A stretch of 64,000 bases of DNA from Oscillospiraceae bacterium (GTDB lineage: Bacteria; Bacillota; Clostridia; Saccharofermentanales; Saccharofermentanaceae). Shown in pieces: positions 53,403 to 60,536 of the stretch. How positions within the stretch are numbered: position 1 is the stretch's first letter; every line of letters begins with the position of its first letter. The notes under the pieces were generated by a model, which was not told where the DNA came from, made no database searches, and worked only from the letters and a program-made list of their open reading frames with translations. The stretch is taken from positions 210,783 through 274,782 of the forward strand of contig FWXP01000004.1 in assembly GCA_900176545.1 (NCBI GenBank), given 5' to 3'. Made by a program: the position numbers and the translations under genes.

Positions 53403-54299
53403 ATGGGAGAAGATAACATCAGGAAGCATCAGTGTCCGTCATGCGGAAGCAATCTCACGGTAGATACAGAGAAGCAGATGTATCGCTGCTCCTTCTGCGG
53501 TTCGACCTACGACTACGAATACTTCAGGGAAGAGCAGATGCACGAGCTCGCAGCTACCTATCTTGCAAGGAAGGAAAATCGCGCGGCTATAGATGCATAT
53601 CACTTCATCCTGAACAAGGATCCTCACGACTTCCTTGCATTAAGAGGCCTTATGCTGGCAGCAGGAGATCTTCGTGATATCGATAACCTTGCAAAAGAAG
53701 ATATAAGAGATGATTTCAGATACGACACAAGACTCGTTGCCGAGGCCAGAGAGAAGGCAGGTACAGACGACAAGGAGTACTTCGAGGAATTTACGGATAT
53801 TTATAACGACCTGAAGACGAATTCGGATCTTGTTCACGAGATCGATAACCTCCGCAAGGAGAGAAGAGTGATCGAAGATACCATCGCCATAAGCGAGAAA
53901 GAGAAGAGGGAGAGCTACTTCAAGGATAAGTCCGGTAACGAATATCATCCGATGTTCGTATTTGTTCTTTTCTGGGTCATTGTCTCTCTTTTGACCATCG
54001 GAGGCATCGTACTCCTATTCGTTTGCCGCGATATGTCTACGGGGATCGACGCATGTGTCTTTATCCTTATAGCGGATATCATCTTGGCGGCATTGAACCT
54101 TAAGATCGCTTATCCCAGATTACAGGAGATCAAGGCGAAGGAGGCTGCTGTCGGCGAGCTCTATACGAAGTCGGGAAGCCTTGGAGGGAAGGTAAGAGAG
54201 CTTTACCATAAGACCGATAAGCTCAAGGCCGATCTGGACTCTTCCATCCCTAAGTTTATCGCTAAGGATAAGGAAAGAACTGCCCAAGAAACCCTGTAA
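53403..54299 (+). CDS. Zinc-ribbon membrane protein with coiled coil
   Basis: A 298-residue protein. A zinc ribbon (CPSCGS at 12-17, CSFCGS at 31-36) is followed by a helical region with coiled-coil character (about 140-175), two helices (about 182-205 and 210-230) and another coiled coil with the Lys-rich C-terminus. It resembles the zinc-ribbon proteins at 30390 and 31682 in style only. Function unknown. Confidence 0.72.
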   Translation: MGEDNIRKHQCPSCGSNLTVDTEKQMYRCSFCGSTYDYEYFREEQMHELAATYLARKENRAAIDAYHFILNKDPHDFLALRGLMLAAGDLRDIDNLAKEDIRDDFRYDTRLVAEAREKAGTDDKEYFEEFTDIYNDLKTNSDLVHEIDNLRKERRVIEDTIAISEKEKRESYFKDKSGNEYHPMFVFVLFWVIVSLLTIGGIVLLFVCRDMSTGIDACVFILIADIILAALNLKIAYPRLQEIKAKEAAVGELYTKSGSLGGKVRELYHKTDKLKADLDSSIPKFIAKDKERTAQETL

Positions 54300-54368
54300 C
54301 ATTGTTACAAACGTTTTGTTTTCCAAACATTCACACACGAGACCGCCTTAAGAAGGTAGACTTGGTGT

Positions 54369-54995
54369 ATGAGACATATGCCAAGAACAGAGAAGATACT
54401 TAATATCATCATGGTCATATTTGCCTTGATAGGCATAGTGCTCATGGTTACCGGAAAAGAAGACGGGACGCTTCAGTCGACAGGAATAGAGAACTTTAAG
54501 TACTATACGGTTCTCTCTAATGTATTCTGCGGAATAGTAGCAGGGCTATATCTGATAAGAAGATCGGATAAGCTCATACCTTTGAAGCTGGGAGCCGTAT
54601 GCGGCGTCACCATTACATTTTGCGTAGTGGCATTTATGTTCGGTCCAATCTACGGTTTTCTGCAGTTCTACCAAAGAGGTAATCTCTTCTTCCATCTTCT
54701 GCTGCCCGTAGTAGCGATGGTGGAATTCATTATCGTGCGAAGAGGGAAGATCCCATTCAGATATACGATATTGGCAGCGATCCCGACACTTATATACGGA
54801 TTCTGCTACATGACAAACATCCTTATCAACGGCAAGGGAGAGTGGCCTGACACCAATGACTTCTACGGCTTTCTCAATTGGGGCTGGCCTGTCGGTATAG
54901 GGATATTTGCAGTAATTACATTATCGGCCTTCGGCGTGGCATGCGCCTTCAGGGCTATAAGCAACAAAAGGAGCTTGAACAAGAAAGAAGCCTGA
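54369..54995 (+). CDS. Pr6Pr-like membrane protein
   Basis: A 208-residue protein with about six helices. The pattern YYTVLSNVFCGIVAGLY, HLLLPVVAMVEFIIV and the long loop ending GWPVGIGIFAVITL match the Pr6Pr (FAR-17a/AIG1-like) family; no enzymatic function is established. The start could be ATG 54369 or 54378, because no ribosome-binding site is decisive. Its last codons lie inside the terminator that also ends the convergent gene niaR. Confidence 0.72.
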   Translation: MRHMPRTEKILNIIMVIFALIGIVLMVTGKEDGTLQSTGIENFKYYTVLSNVFCGIVAGLYLIRRSDKLIPLKLGAVCGVTITFCVVAFMFGPIYGFLQFYQRGNLFFHLLLPVVAMVEFIIVRRGKIPFRYTILAAIPTLIYGFCYMTNILINGKGEWPDTNDFYGFLNWGWPVGIGIFAVITLSAFGVACAFRAISNKRSLNKKEA

Positions 54996-55015
54996 ATCAC
55001 ATTCAGGCTTCTTCG
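54987..55015. terminator. Terminator hairpin containing both stop codons
   Basis: GAAGCCTGAAT (54987-54997) pairs perfectly with ATTCAGGCTTC (55001-55011) with a 3-nt loop. The stop codon of the Pr6Pr-like gene lies in one arm and the niaR stop (minus strand, 55003-55005) in the other, so one hairpin serves both convergent genes. Confidence 0.8.
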
Positions 55016-55584
55016 TTTCCGGATCTTTTCTTTAAGTTGTCCCTGAATTCTTCCGGTTCGTATTCCAGCGGCTTTGCCAGGAATCCTGATTCCCAGAGCT
55101 TATCCTCGATGATATCCAGTATCTCCTCTGACGGAGCCAGGACCGTATGGTAATGGTAGCCGTCCGTGACGTTGGAGAGAAGTGAGGACTTGCCTGAACG
55201 GATGGACTCCGAGAAGGCAGCGACATCCATACGTGATCTGATATTAAGATCTGCGCGAAGTGTACCGTATGCCCTGTGACTTACGAAGACATCCTTTACG
55301 GTAGCTCCGCAGTCGACGAAGAGGCAGAGCTCCATATCGCTTTGATCAGGAGTATGGTGCACCTTGAAGACACGCTCGCACATCCTCTCGCCAGCGAGGC
55401 GGTAGCCCTGAGAAGTAGATTCTATCTCTTCTCCTGCTGCGCGGAGTATGGCGATGTCAGTCACTATTATCTGACGGCTGACATCAAGAAGCTTCGCCAG
55501 ACGGCTCCCTGACAGCGGTGTCGGGGAGGAGGCGAGTAATTCCTTTATCTTGTCTCTTCTCTGATCGGCATTCATGGATATCAC
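55003..55584 (-). CDS. niaR: NiaR-family transcriptional repressor of NAD synthesis
   Basis: A 193-residue protein with an N-terminal HTH_11 winged helix (SGSRLAKLLDVSRQIIVTDI) and a C-terminal 3H domain holding the conserved histidines (VHHT, SHRAYG, YHYHT). NiaR uses niacin as a corepressor to shut off NAD biosynthesis genes in Firmicutes. It is the last gene of the nadB-nadC-niaR run. Its GTG start overlaps the TGA of nadC (GTGA), which suggests translational coupling; an ATG three codons in (55575) is the alternative start. Confidence 0.88.
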   Translation of the reverse strand: MISMNADQRRDKIKELLASSPTPLSGSRLAKLLDVSRQIIVTDIAILRAAGEEIESTSQGYRLAGERMCERVFKVHHTPDQSDMELCLFVDCGATVKDVFVSHRAYGTLRADLNIRSRMDVAAFSESIRSGKSSLLSNVTDGYHYHTVLAPSEEILDIIEDKLWESGFLAKPLEYEPEEFRDNLKKRSGNEEA

Positions 55585-56438
55585 GCGATAGGATGAAGGT
55601 TCTTAAGTGATACGTCGAGGATAGGAGAAGAGTGGGTGAGAGCACCGCTGGAGATGTAGTCAACGCCCATCTCTACATACTTTGCGAGGTTCTCCTTTGT
55701 GACATTACCGGAGATCTCGATCTCGGCCTTGTGGTCGATAAGAGCGATAGCTTCCTTGAGCATCTCAGGTGTCATGTTATCGAGCATGATGATATCAGCT
55801 CCTGCTTCAAGAGCCTCCTTTACCATCTCGATATTCTCGACCTCTACTTCGATCTTACGAACGAAGGGAGCATATTCCTTAGCCATGGCGATAGCTTCCT
55901 TGACTCCGCCTGCTGCACCGATGTGGTTATCCTTGAGAAGGACACCGTCGGAGAGGTTATAACGGTGATTGTTGCCGCCGCCTACCTTAACGGAATACTT
56001 CTCGAATACACGGTTGTTGGGTGTTGTCTTACGTGTATCAAGGAGCTTAGTCTTGGTGCCCTTAAGAAGGGAAGCCGTCTTATTGGTATAAGTAGCGATA
56101 CCGCTCATTCTCTGAAGGTAGTTAAGAGCCGTACGCTCGCCGCTCAAGATGACTCTCATGTCACCTGTTACTGTAGCAAGGAGCTCACCGGGAACTACCT
56201 TATCGCCGTCCTGCTTAAGAAGCTCTACCTTAGTAGCGGGATCCATGAGCTCGAATACTCTTGCGAATACATCAAGTCCGCAGATGATGCCTTCCTCCTT
56301 ACAGATGAGGTCAGCTGTTCCCTGAACGGGTCCCTTGACGACGCTGTTGGTGGAGACATCCTCACTGGTGATGTCTTCCTTAAGTGCTGACAGGATCAGC
56401 GGGTCTACATTGCAAAGTAAAGTTGCCTTATCGAACAT
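55581..56438 (-). CDS. nadC: Nicotinate-nucleotide pyrophosphorylase (carboxylating)
   Basis: Quinolinate phosphoribosyltransferase of 285 residues, the third step in de novo NAD synthesis, which converts quinolinate and PRPP to nicotinate mononucleotide. Recognisable elements are LNYLQRMSGIATYT, LDTRKTTPNNRVFEKY, KVGGGNNHRYNLSDGVLLKDNH, EVEVEN and IMLDNMTPE. GGAGG lies 8 nt before the start, and the gene follows nadB by 15 bp. Confidence 0.95.
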   Translation of the reverse strand: MFDKATLLCNVDPLILSALKEDITSEDVSTNSVVKGPVQGTADLICKEEGIICGLDVFARVFELMDPATKVELLKQDGDKVVPGELLATVTGDMRVILSGERTALNYLQRMSGIATYTNKTASLLKGTKTKLLDTRKTTPNNRVFEKYSVKVGGGNNHRYNLSDGVLLKDNHIGAAGGVKEAIAMAKEYAPFVRKIEVEVENIEMVKEALEAGADIIMLDNMTPEMLKEAIALIDHKAEIEISGNVTKENLAKYVEMGVDYISSGALTHSSPILDVSLKNLHPIA

Positions 56439-56453
56439 GTTAATATCCTCCGT

Positions 56454-57803
56454 TTATTTTGTTTCTTCATTAGCTTTATCTATGGCATCCAGGACTATCT
56501 TCCTGTATTCCTTATCAAGTGTCGCACTGTCTTTATACAAGGAAAGATCGGGCAGATCATTCTCATCGAACGAGAGCTTACCATATCCTGAAGTGATATC
56601 CTCAGCCGCGAACTTGGCAAATACCATGCTCTCGAGAAGAGAGTTGCTGGCTAATCTGTTCTTGCCGTGTACGCCGTTACAAGCTGTCTCACCGATAGCA
56701 TAGAGGTGATCGCAGGATGTCTTGCTCTTATAGTCGACCTTGATGCCGCCCATGTAGTAGTGCTGGGCAGGGACGACGGGGATGGGTTCCTTCGTTACGT
56801 CGTAGCCCTTCTCAGCGCAGTGCTCCACGATATTGGGGAAGTGCTTCAGGATCTCGTCCTTGGGGATGGGGCGAAGGTCTTCCCATACATGAGGCGTTCC
56901 GTCCTTTTCCATCTGTGCCAGTATCTTTGCCGTCAGAAGGTCACGAGGCAGGAGCTCATTAGTGAACCTGTTGCCGTTCTTATCAAGAAGTATCGCACCT
57001 TCACCTCTTACGGACTCGGAGATAAGGAAGTTGCGATCCTCTTCCTCGGTGGTATAGAAGGTAGTAGGGTGAATCTGGATGTAGTTGATATCCTTCACTG
57101 CGATATCGTACTTAAGAGCAAGTGCCACCGCATCACCCGTGAGATTTCTGAAGTTAGTGGACTGTGAATAAAGTCCGCCGATACCGCCTGTCGCGAGCAT
57201 CGTATAGTCGGCGAGGATCACGGAGATCTCTTCTCGTGTCTCATAGTCTGCGGGCTTCTCCTCTGCGCGTGCGGAGTTATCCTTTACGACTGCGCCGTAG
57301 CAGCAGTTGTCGCGGATTATAAGATCTACCATCTTCTGGTATTCCACGATCTCGATATTGGGTCTGGTAAGTACTTCTGCCCATAGCTTCTCGGTTATCT
57401 CTCTGCCGGTTATATCCTTATAGAAGAGTATCCTGGGTCTGCTGTGACCGCCCTCACGGGTGAAGTCCAGTGAACCGTCCTCGTTCCTGGTGAACCTTAC
57501 GCCGTAGCCTATGAGCTCGTCTGCCAGTTCATGTGAATATCTGATCATCAGGTCTACGGAGCCTTCGTCGTTCTCGTAGTGGCCTGCCTTCATCGTATCC
57601 TCGAAGTAGGCATCGTAGTCCGACATGTCGTCGAGCATGCACATACCGCCCTGAGCGAGGAACGAATCGCTTCGTTCTACATTACGCTTGGTAATGACCG
57701 TGATCTTCTTATCTGCCGGCAGGTGAAGCGCCGCGATAAGACCTGAACAACCGCTTCCTACTATAAGGACGTCGGTGTGATTTACTGCTTTGTTAGTGGC
57801 CAT
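56454..57803 (-). CDS. nadB: L-aspartate oxidase
   Basis: FAD-dependent enzyme of 449 residues that oxidises L-aspartate to iminoaspartate for quinolinate synthesis. The FAD-binding motif is VLIVGSGCSGLIAA (12-25), with QGG-type LAQGGM, EGGHSRPRILF, HPTTFY and NGVHGKNRLASNSLLE, all typical of NadB. AAGGAG is placed for the second ATG at 57803 (8-nt spacing) and not for 57809; the further in-frame upstream start is rejected. Heads the minus-strand operon nadB-nadC-niaR. Confidence 0.93.
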   Translation of the reverse strand: MATNKAVNHTDVLIVGSGCSGLIAALHLPADKKITVITKRNVERSDSFLAQGGMCMLDDMSDYDAYFEDTMKAGHYENDEGSVDLMIRYSHELADELIGYGVRFTRNEDGSLDFTREGGHSRPRILFYKDITGREITEKLWAEVLTRPNIEIVEYQKMVDLIIRDNCCYGAVVKDNSARAEEKPADYETREEISVILADYTMLATGGIGGLYSQSTNFRNLTGDAVALALKYDIAVKDINYIQIHPTTFYTTEEEDRNFLISESVRGEGAILLDKNGNRFTNELLPRDLLTAKILAQMEKDGTPHVWEDLRPIPKDEILKHFPNIVEHCAEKGYDVTKEPIPVVPAQHYYMGGIKVDYKSKTSCDHLYAIGETACNGVHGKNRLASNSLLESMVFAKFAAEDITSGYGKLSFDENDLPDLSLYKDSATLDKEYRKIVLDAIDKANEETK

Positions 57804-57831
57804 TGGCATCTCCTTAAGTATTGCTTGACCT

Positions 57832-57909
57832 AAGATAACACATGTTTTTACACCTGACAAGACACCTGTAAACTTTTCTGTTGACACTTATGGGTCTCAT
57901 GTTTATACT
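57832..57909. promoter_or_regulatory. Divergent nadB/nadA promoters with NiaR-like operator
   Basis: nadA promoter: TTGACA (57881-57886), 17 bp, TATACT (57904-57909). nadB promoter (minus strand): TTGTCA (57860-57855), 17 bp, TATCTT (57837-57832). The palindrome TTTACACCTG...CACCTGTAAA (57847-57872) has TTTACA/TGTAAA ends and two ACACCTG copies. It overlaps the nadB promoter and abuts the nadA -35. The ACAGGTGTC motif agrees with NiaR sites as I remember them. Confidence 0.75.
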
Positions 57910-57944
57910 TTCGATTAACAAACCTAAAGTCAGGAGAACACATT

Positions 57945-58865
57945 ATGACGATCAGTGAAATGCAGGAGGAGATAATCCGCATCAAGAAGGAGAAGGATAT
58001 CTGTATCCTCGCACACGCTTACCAGAACCACGAGATACTTGAGGTTGCTGACTATGTAGGAGATTCCTACGGACTTGCAGTAAATGCCTCCAAGGATTCC
58101 AAGAAGACCGTCCTGATGTGCGGTGTCCGCTTCATGGCAGAGACATGTAAGATCATCTCTCCCGAGAAGAACGTCATCCTCGTATCTTCGGAAGCAGGCT
58201 GCCCCATGGCTGAGCAGCTCGATACCGACTTCCTTGCAGCAATAAAGGAAGACTACCCTGATTACACGACTGTATGCTACATAAATACAACTGCAGAACT
58301 TAAGACGCAGTGCGATGTATGCGTTACATCCTCTGCGGCACTTAAGATCGTAAGCCAGCTGGAGAACGATAAGATACTCTTTATCCCCGATCCTAACCTC
58401 GGTAACTGGATAGAGAAGCAACTTCCCGAGAAGACATTCGCATTCTATAAGAGAGGCGGATGCCCTACGCACTTCCGTCTCACTGCTGACGAAGTCAAGA
58501 AGGCTAAAGAAGCTCATCCCGATGCACTCGTACTCGTACATCCCGAGTGCCGTCCTGAGGTAGTGGAGCTTGCGGACTTCGTAGGAAGTACGACAGGCAT
58601 AATGAACTACGCCAAGAAGAGCGATAAGAAGGAATTCATCATCGGTACGGAGAACAGCATCGTATCTCATCTTCAGTACGACTGCCCCGACAAGCTCTTC
58701 TTCGCACTCTCCAAGGACTGCGTATGCCACAACATGAGACTTATCACATTGGGTGATGTCTACACGGCAGTAAAGGGCCTTACGGGTGAAGAGATCACAC
58801 TTAGTGACGAAGTCATCACGGGTGCCAAGAGATGCATCGATAAGATGCTGGAGCTTGGCGGCTGA
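57945..58865 (+). CDS. nadA: Quinolinate synthase A
   Basis: A 306-residue [4Fe-4S] enzyme that condenses iminoaspartate with dihydroxyacetone phosphate to quinolinate. The three cluster ligands are C86 (GCPMA), C173 (GGCPTH) and C261 (CVCHNM). Other family elements are AHAYQNHEILEVADYVGDS, YINTTAELK and HPECRPEV. AGGAG precedes the start. It is transcribed divergently from nadB and followed 10 bp later by the AraC gene. Confidence 0.95.
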   Translation: MTISEMQEEIIRIKKEKDICILAHAYQNHEILEVADYVGDSYGLAVNASKDSKKTVLMCGVRFMAETCKIISPEKNVILVSSEAGCPMAEQLDTDFLAAIKEDYPDYTTVCYINTTAELKTQCDVCVTSSAALKIVSQLENDKILFIPDPNLGNWIEKQLPEKTFAFYKRGGCPTHFRLTADEVKKAKEAHPDALVLVHPECRPEVVELADFVGSTTGIMNYAKKSDKKEFIIGTENSIVSHLQYDCPDKLFFALSKDCVCHNMRLITLGDVYTAVKGLTGEEITLSDEVITGAKRCIDKMLELGG

Positions 58866-58875
58866 TAAGGATCTC

Positions 58876-59490
58876 ATGTCAGGCGATATCTCTTACAGCA
58901 GGAAGAACGATGAGATCGAATGCGTCCGTTATAAGGATTCACGTAAGACATATCTGCCACATACACATGCCGATCATCTTACCGTAGGTTATGTGGAAGA
59001 CGGACGCGTCTGCATCGTCATAGACGGTGAGAGCAGTATCTGCGAGAAAGGCGATGAGTTCAGGATACCGCCTAACGTCCTTCACGAGATAAGAACAGTA
59101 GACGACGCTTCCTATTCCATGGTCGTGATGTGTATAAAGACCAGGAGCGTCATCGAAGACGACAGATTGCAGGAACTTCAGGATGCCATCCTGGAGAAGC
59201 CTGATAATATCTATCTGATCGAGGAGATGGCGGAAGATTCCGGGGTAAGTCCCTATCACATGATCAGAAAGTTCAGGAAGGCTTTCGGTCTTACTCCCCA
59301 TCAGTTCCAGATACAGTGCAAGGTCAGAAAGGCACAAAGACTTCTCGAGAACGACAAAAGCATCGCCGAGGCAGCTTATGAGGCAGGATTCTGCGATCAA
59401 AGCCACCTGGACAGATGCTTTCAGAAAATAGTCGGTATGACTCCCGGTCAGTATCAGCAAAGCGCAGGGAAGAACTTAGCGAACAGATAA
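58876..59490 (+). CDS. AraC-family transcriptional regulator with N-terminal cupin
   Basis: A 204-residue regulator. The cupin ligand-binding domain (about 15-85) has PHTHADHLTVGYVEDG and GDEFRIPPNVLHE. The C-terminal part has two helix-turn-helices (MAEDSGVSPYHMIRKFRKAF and AEAAYEAGFCDQSHLDRCFQ). It follows nadA by 10 bp and AAGG precedes its ATG, so it may be cotranscribed with nadA. Its 3' end overlaps the convergent cupin gene by 37 bp. The effector is unknown. Confidence 0.87.
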   Translation: MSGDISYSRKNDEIECVRYKDSRKTYLPHTHADHLTVGYVEDGRVCIVIDGESSICEKGDEFRIPPNVLHEIRTVDDASYSMVVMCIKTRSVIEDDRLQELQDAILEKPDNIYLIEEMAEDSGVSPYHMIRKFRKAFGLTPHQFQIQCKVRKAQRLLENDKSIAEAAYEAGFCDQSHLDRCFQKIVGMTPGQYQQSAGKNLANR

Positions 59491-59843
59491 AGTCCGTCGT
59501 CACCTGCATTGACTTCATGGTGAACCTTAGCGGGCATGATAGATATTACTCCGGGCTCATAGATGAGCTCACTTCCGTCGTTGATGCAGATACCTGAACC
59601 CGAGATGACCTCATGAGTCTCAAGCTGTGTCTCATGAATGTGATCTCTTATGCTCTTGTTCGGAGCGATCCTTACCAGGTGATAGCTGTATTCTCCGTTT
59701 GTATCCTTACCCGTGATGATATGCTTGAGGGATACTCCTTCGAAGACGGGATGATCGGACCAGCATATCTCAGAGAATGAGACCTCCTTGCCCGGAAGGC
59801 GAAGAGTTCCGTTGTTAAATGATTCGAATACTGTAAGATCCAT
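59454..59843 (-). CDS. Cupin-domain protein
   Basis: A 129-residue single cupin. Motif 1-like RDHIHETQLETHEVISGSG carries the metal-binding His/Glu residues, and motif 2-like PGVISIMPAKVHHEV ends the barrel. AAAGGAG (8-nt spacing) supports start 59843; the longer in-frame start lies in the leader. It overlaps the end of the AraC gene by 37 bp tail to tail. The substrate or ligand is unknown. Confidence 0.85.
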   Translation of the reverse strand: MDLTVFESFNNGTLRLPGKEVSFSEICWSDHPVFEGVSLKHIITGKDTNGEYSYHLVRIAPNKSIRDHIHETQLETHEVISGSGICINDGSELIYEPGVISIMPAKVHHEVNAGDDGLYLFAKFFPALC

Positions 59844-59924
59844 ATTGTCGATCTCCTTTCTGTTGATGCCAAGAGCGTAACAAAAGGGAAGGTCGGTCGT
59901 ATTGGATAAAATTGCGCAAAACAA

Positions 59925-59944
59925 AAGGGGGCCAAAGCTCCCTT
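59925..59944 (-). terminator. Terminator after the 27-residue protein
   Basis: On the minus strand AAGGGAGC pairs with GCCCCCTT with one mismatch and is followed by TTGTTTT. Confidence 0.6.
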
Positions 59945-59952
59945 CTTCTGTC

Positions 59953-60036
59953 TTAGTTCTCGTTCATGTAATTCTTGATGGTATATACCGCAGGAATTGC
60001 ACATAAAGCGAGGATGCCGATTACTATAAGTGTCAT
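59953..60036 (-). CDS. 27-residue single-helix membrane protein
   Basis: The ORF encodes MTLIVIGILALCAIPAVYTI and a short polar end, so almost the whole protein is one membrane helix. GCGGAGGAAG is spaced 9 nt before the ATG and a terminator follows the stop. The longer reading frame over it starts far upstream without a ribosome-binding site and is rejected. A genuine small membrane protein is likely; function unknown. Confidence 0.55.
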   Translation of the reverse strand: MTLIVIGILALCAIPAVYTIKNYMNEN

Positions 60037-60187
60037 TTTCTTCTTCCTCCGCGGAGTATTATAGGACAGTGAAGTATAAGTGTTAAGTATTTCTTTTATG
60101 ATCTTTTTCAAAGAAAAATGAGTAATAAGTATGTGGTAAGATAATGCCACGGAAAGCAAGGATAGCAATTGGAAAAGATACAGTAAC

Positions 60188-60382
60188 TTGTGCACGGTCT
60201 TAAATGTCCTGACCATAATATTTATGGCTACTTTGATCGTCCTCATACTTAACCTGACAGGACTGGATATAACGGTCTCGGTCATAATCGCTATAGTGCT
60301 CATCTTTCCTCTGGCATGGGTAGAAGAACGTTACCTGTCACGCTTCATAAACAAGATCGTCAGTCGCATCACCAAGTATTGA
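60188..60382 (+). CDS. Small two-TM membrane protein
   Basis: The 64-codon ORF starts at TTG 60188; ATG 60224 is an alternative start. It has two hydrophobic helices (about 4-22 and 26-46) and a basic C-terminus (RYLSRFINKIVSRITKY). There is no good ribosome-binding site, and TGGTAAGAT (60133-60141) could be a weak promoter. It may be a real small gene or the end of a frameshifted one. Confidence 0.4.
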   Translation: MCTVLNVLTIIFMATLIVLILNLTGLDITVSVIIAIVLIFPLAWVEERYLSRFINKIVSRITKY

Positions 60383-60505
60383 TGAGCGCAAATATCAGCA
60401 TTCTTTAATAGTTCGTTCATATAAAGTTCAATCATATCGGTATAACGCCCGCTATCATAAAGGATACAATTCATCTATACGGTACTTGTCACTATACGGC
60501 TTATG

Positions 60506-60531
60506 CTCCCGGCGCTATCGGGAGGGGGAGG
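60506..60531 (+). promoter_or_regulatory. Hairpin next to the ribosome-binding site of the surface-protein gene
   Basis: CTCCCG (60506-60511) can pair with CGGGAG (60519-60524), next to the purine run GGGGGAGG (60524-60531) used as ribosome-binding site. It could tune translation of the large surface protein. The upstream gap 60383-60505 shows no other gene. Confidence 0.4.
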
Positions 60532-60536
60532 TATAT

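Noticed and set aside
55632..56390. A 252-residue open frame on the plus strand.
   Set aside because: Antisense to nadC, with no ribosome-binding site.
57930..58877. A 315-residue open frame on the minus strand.
   Set aside because: It mirrors nadA, which has its cluster cysteines and promoter; the antisense frame is a by-product of codon use.
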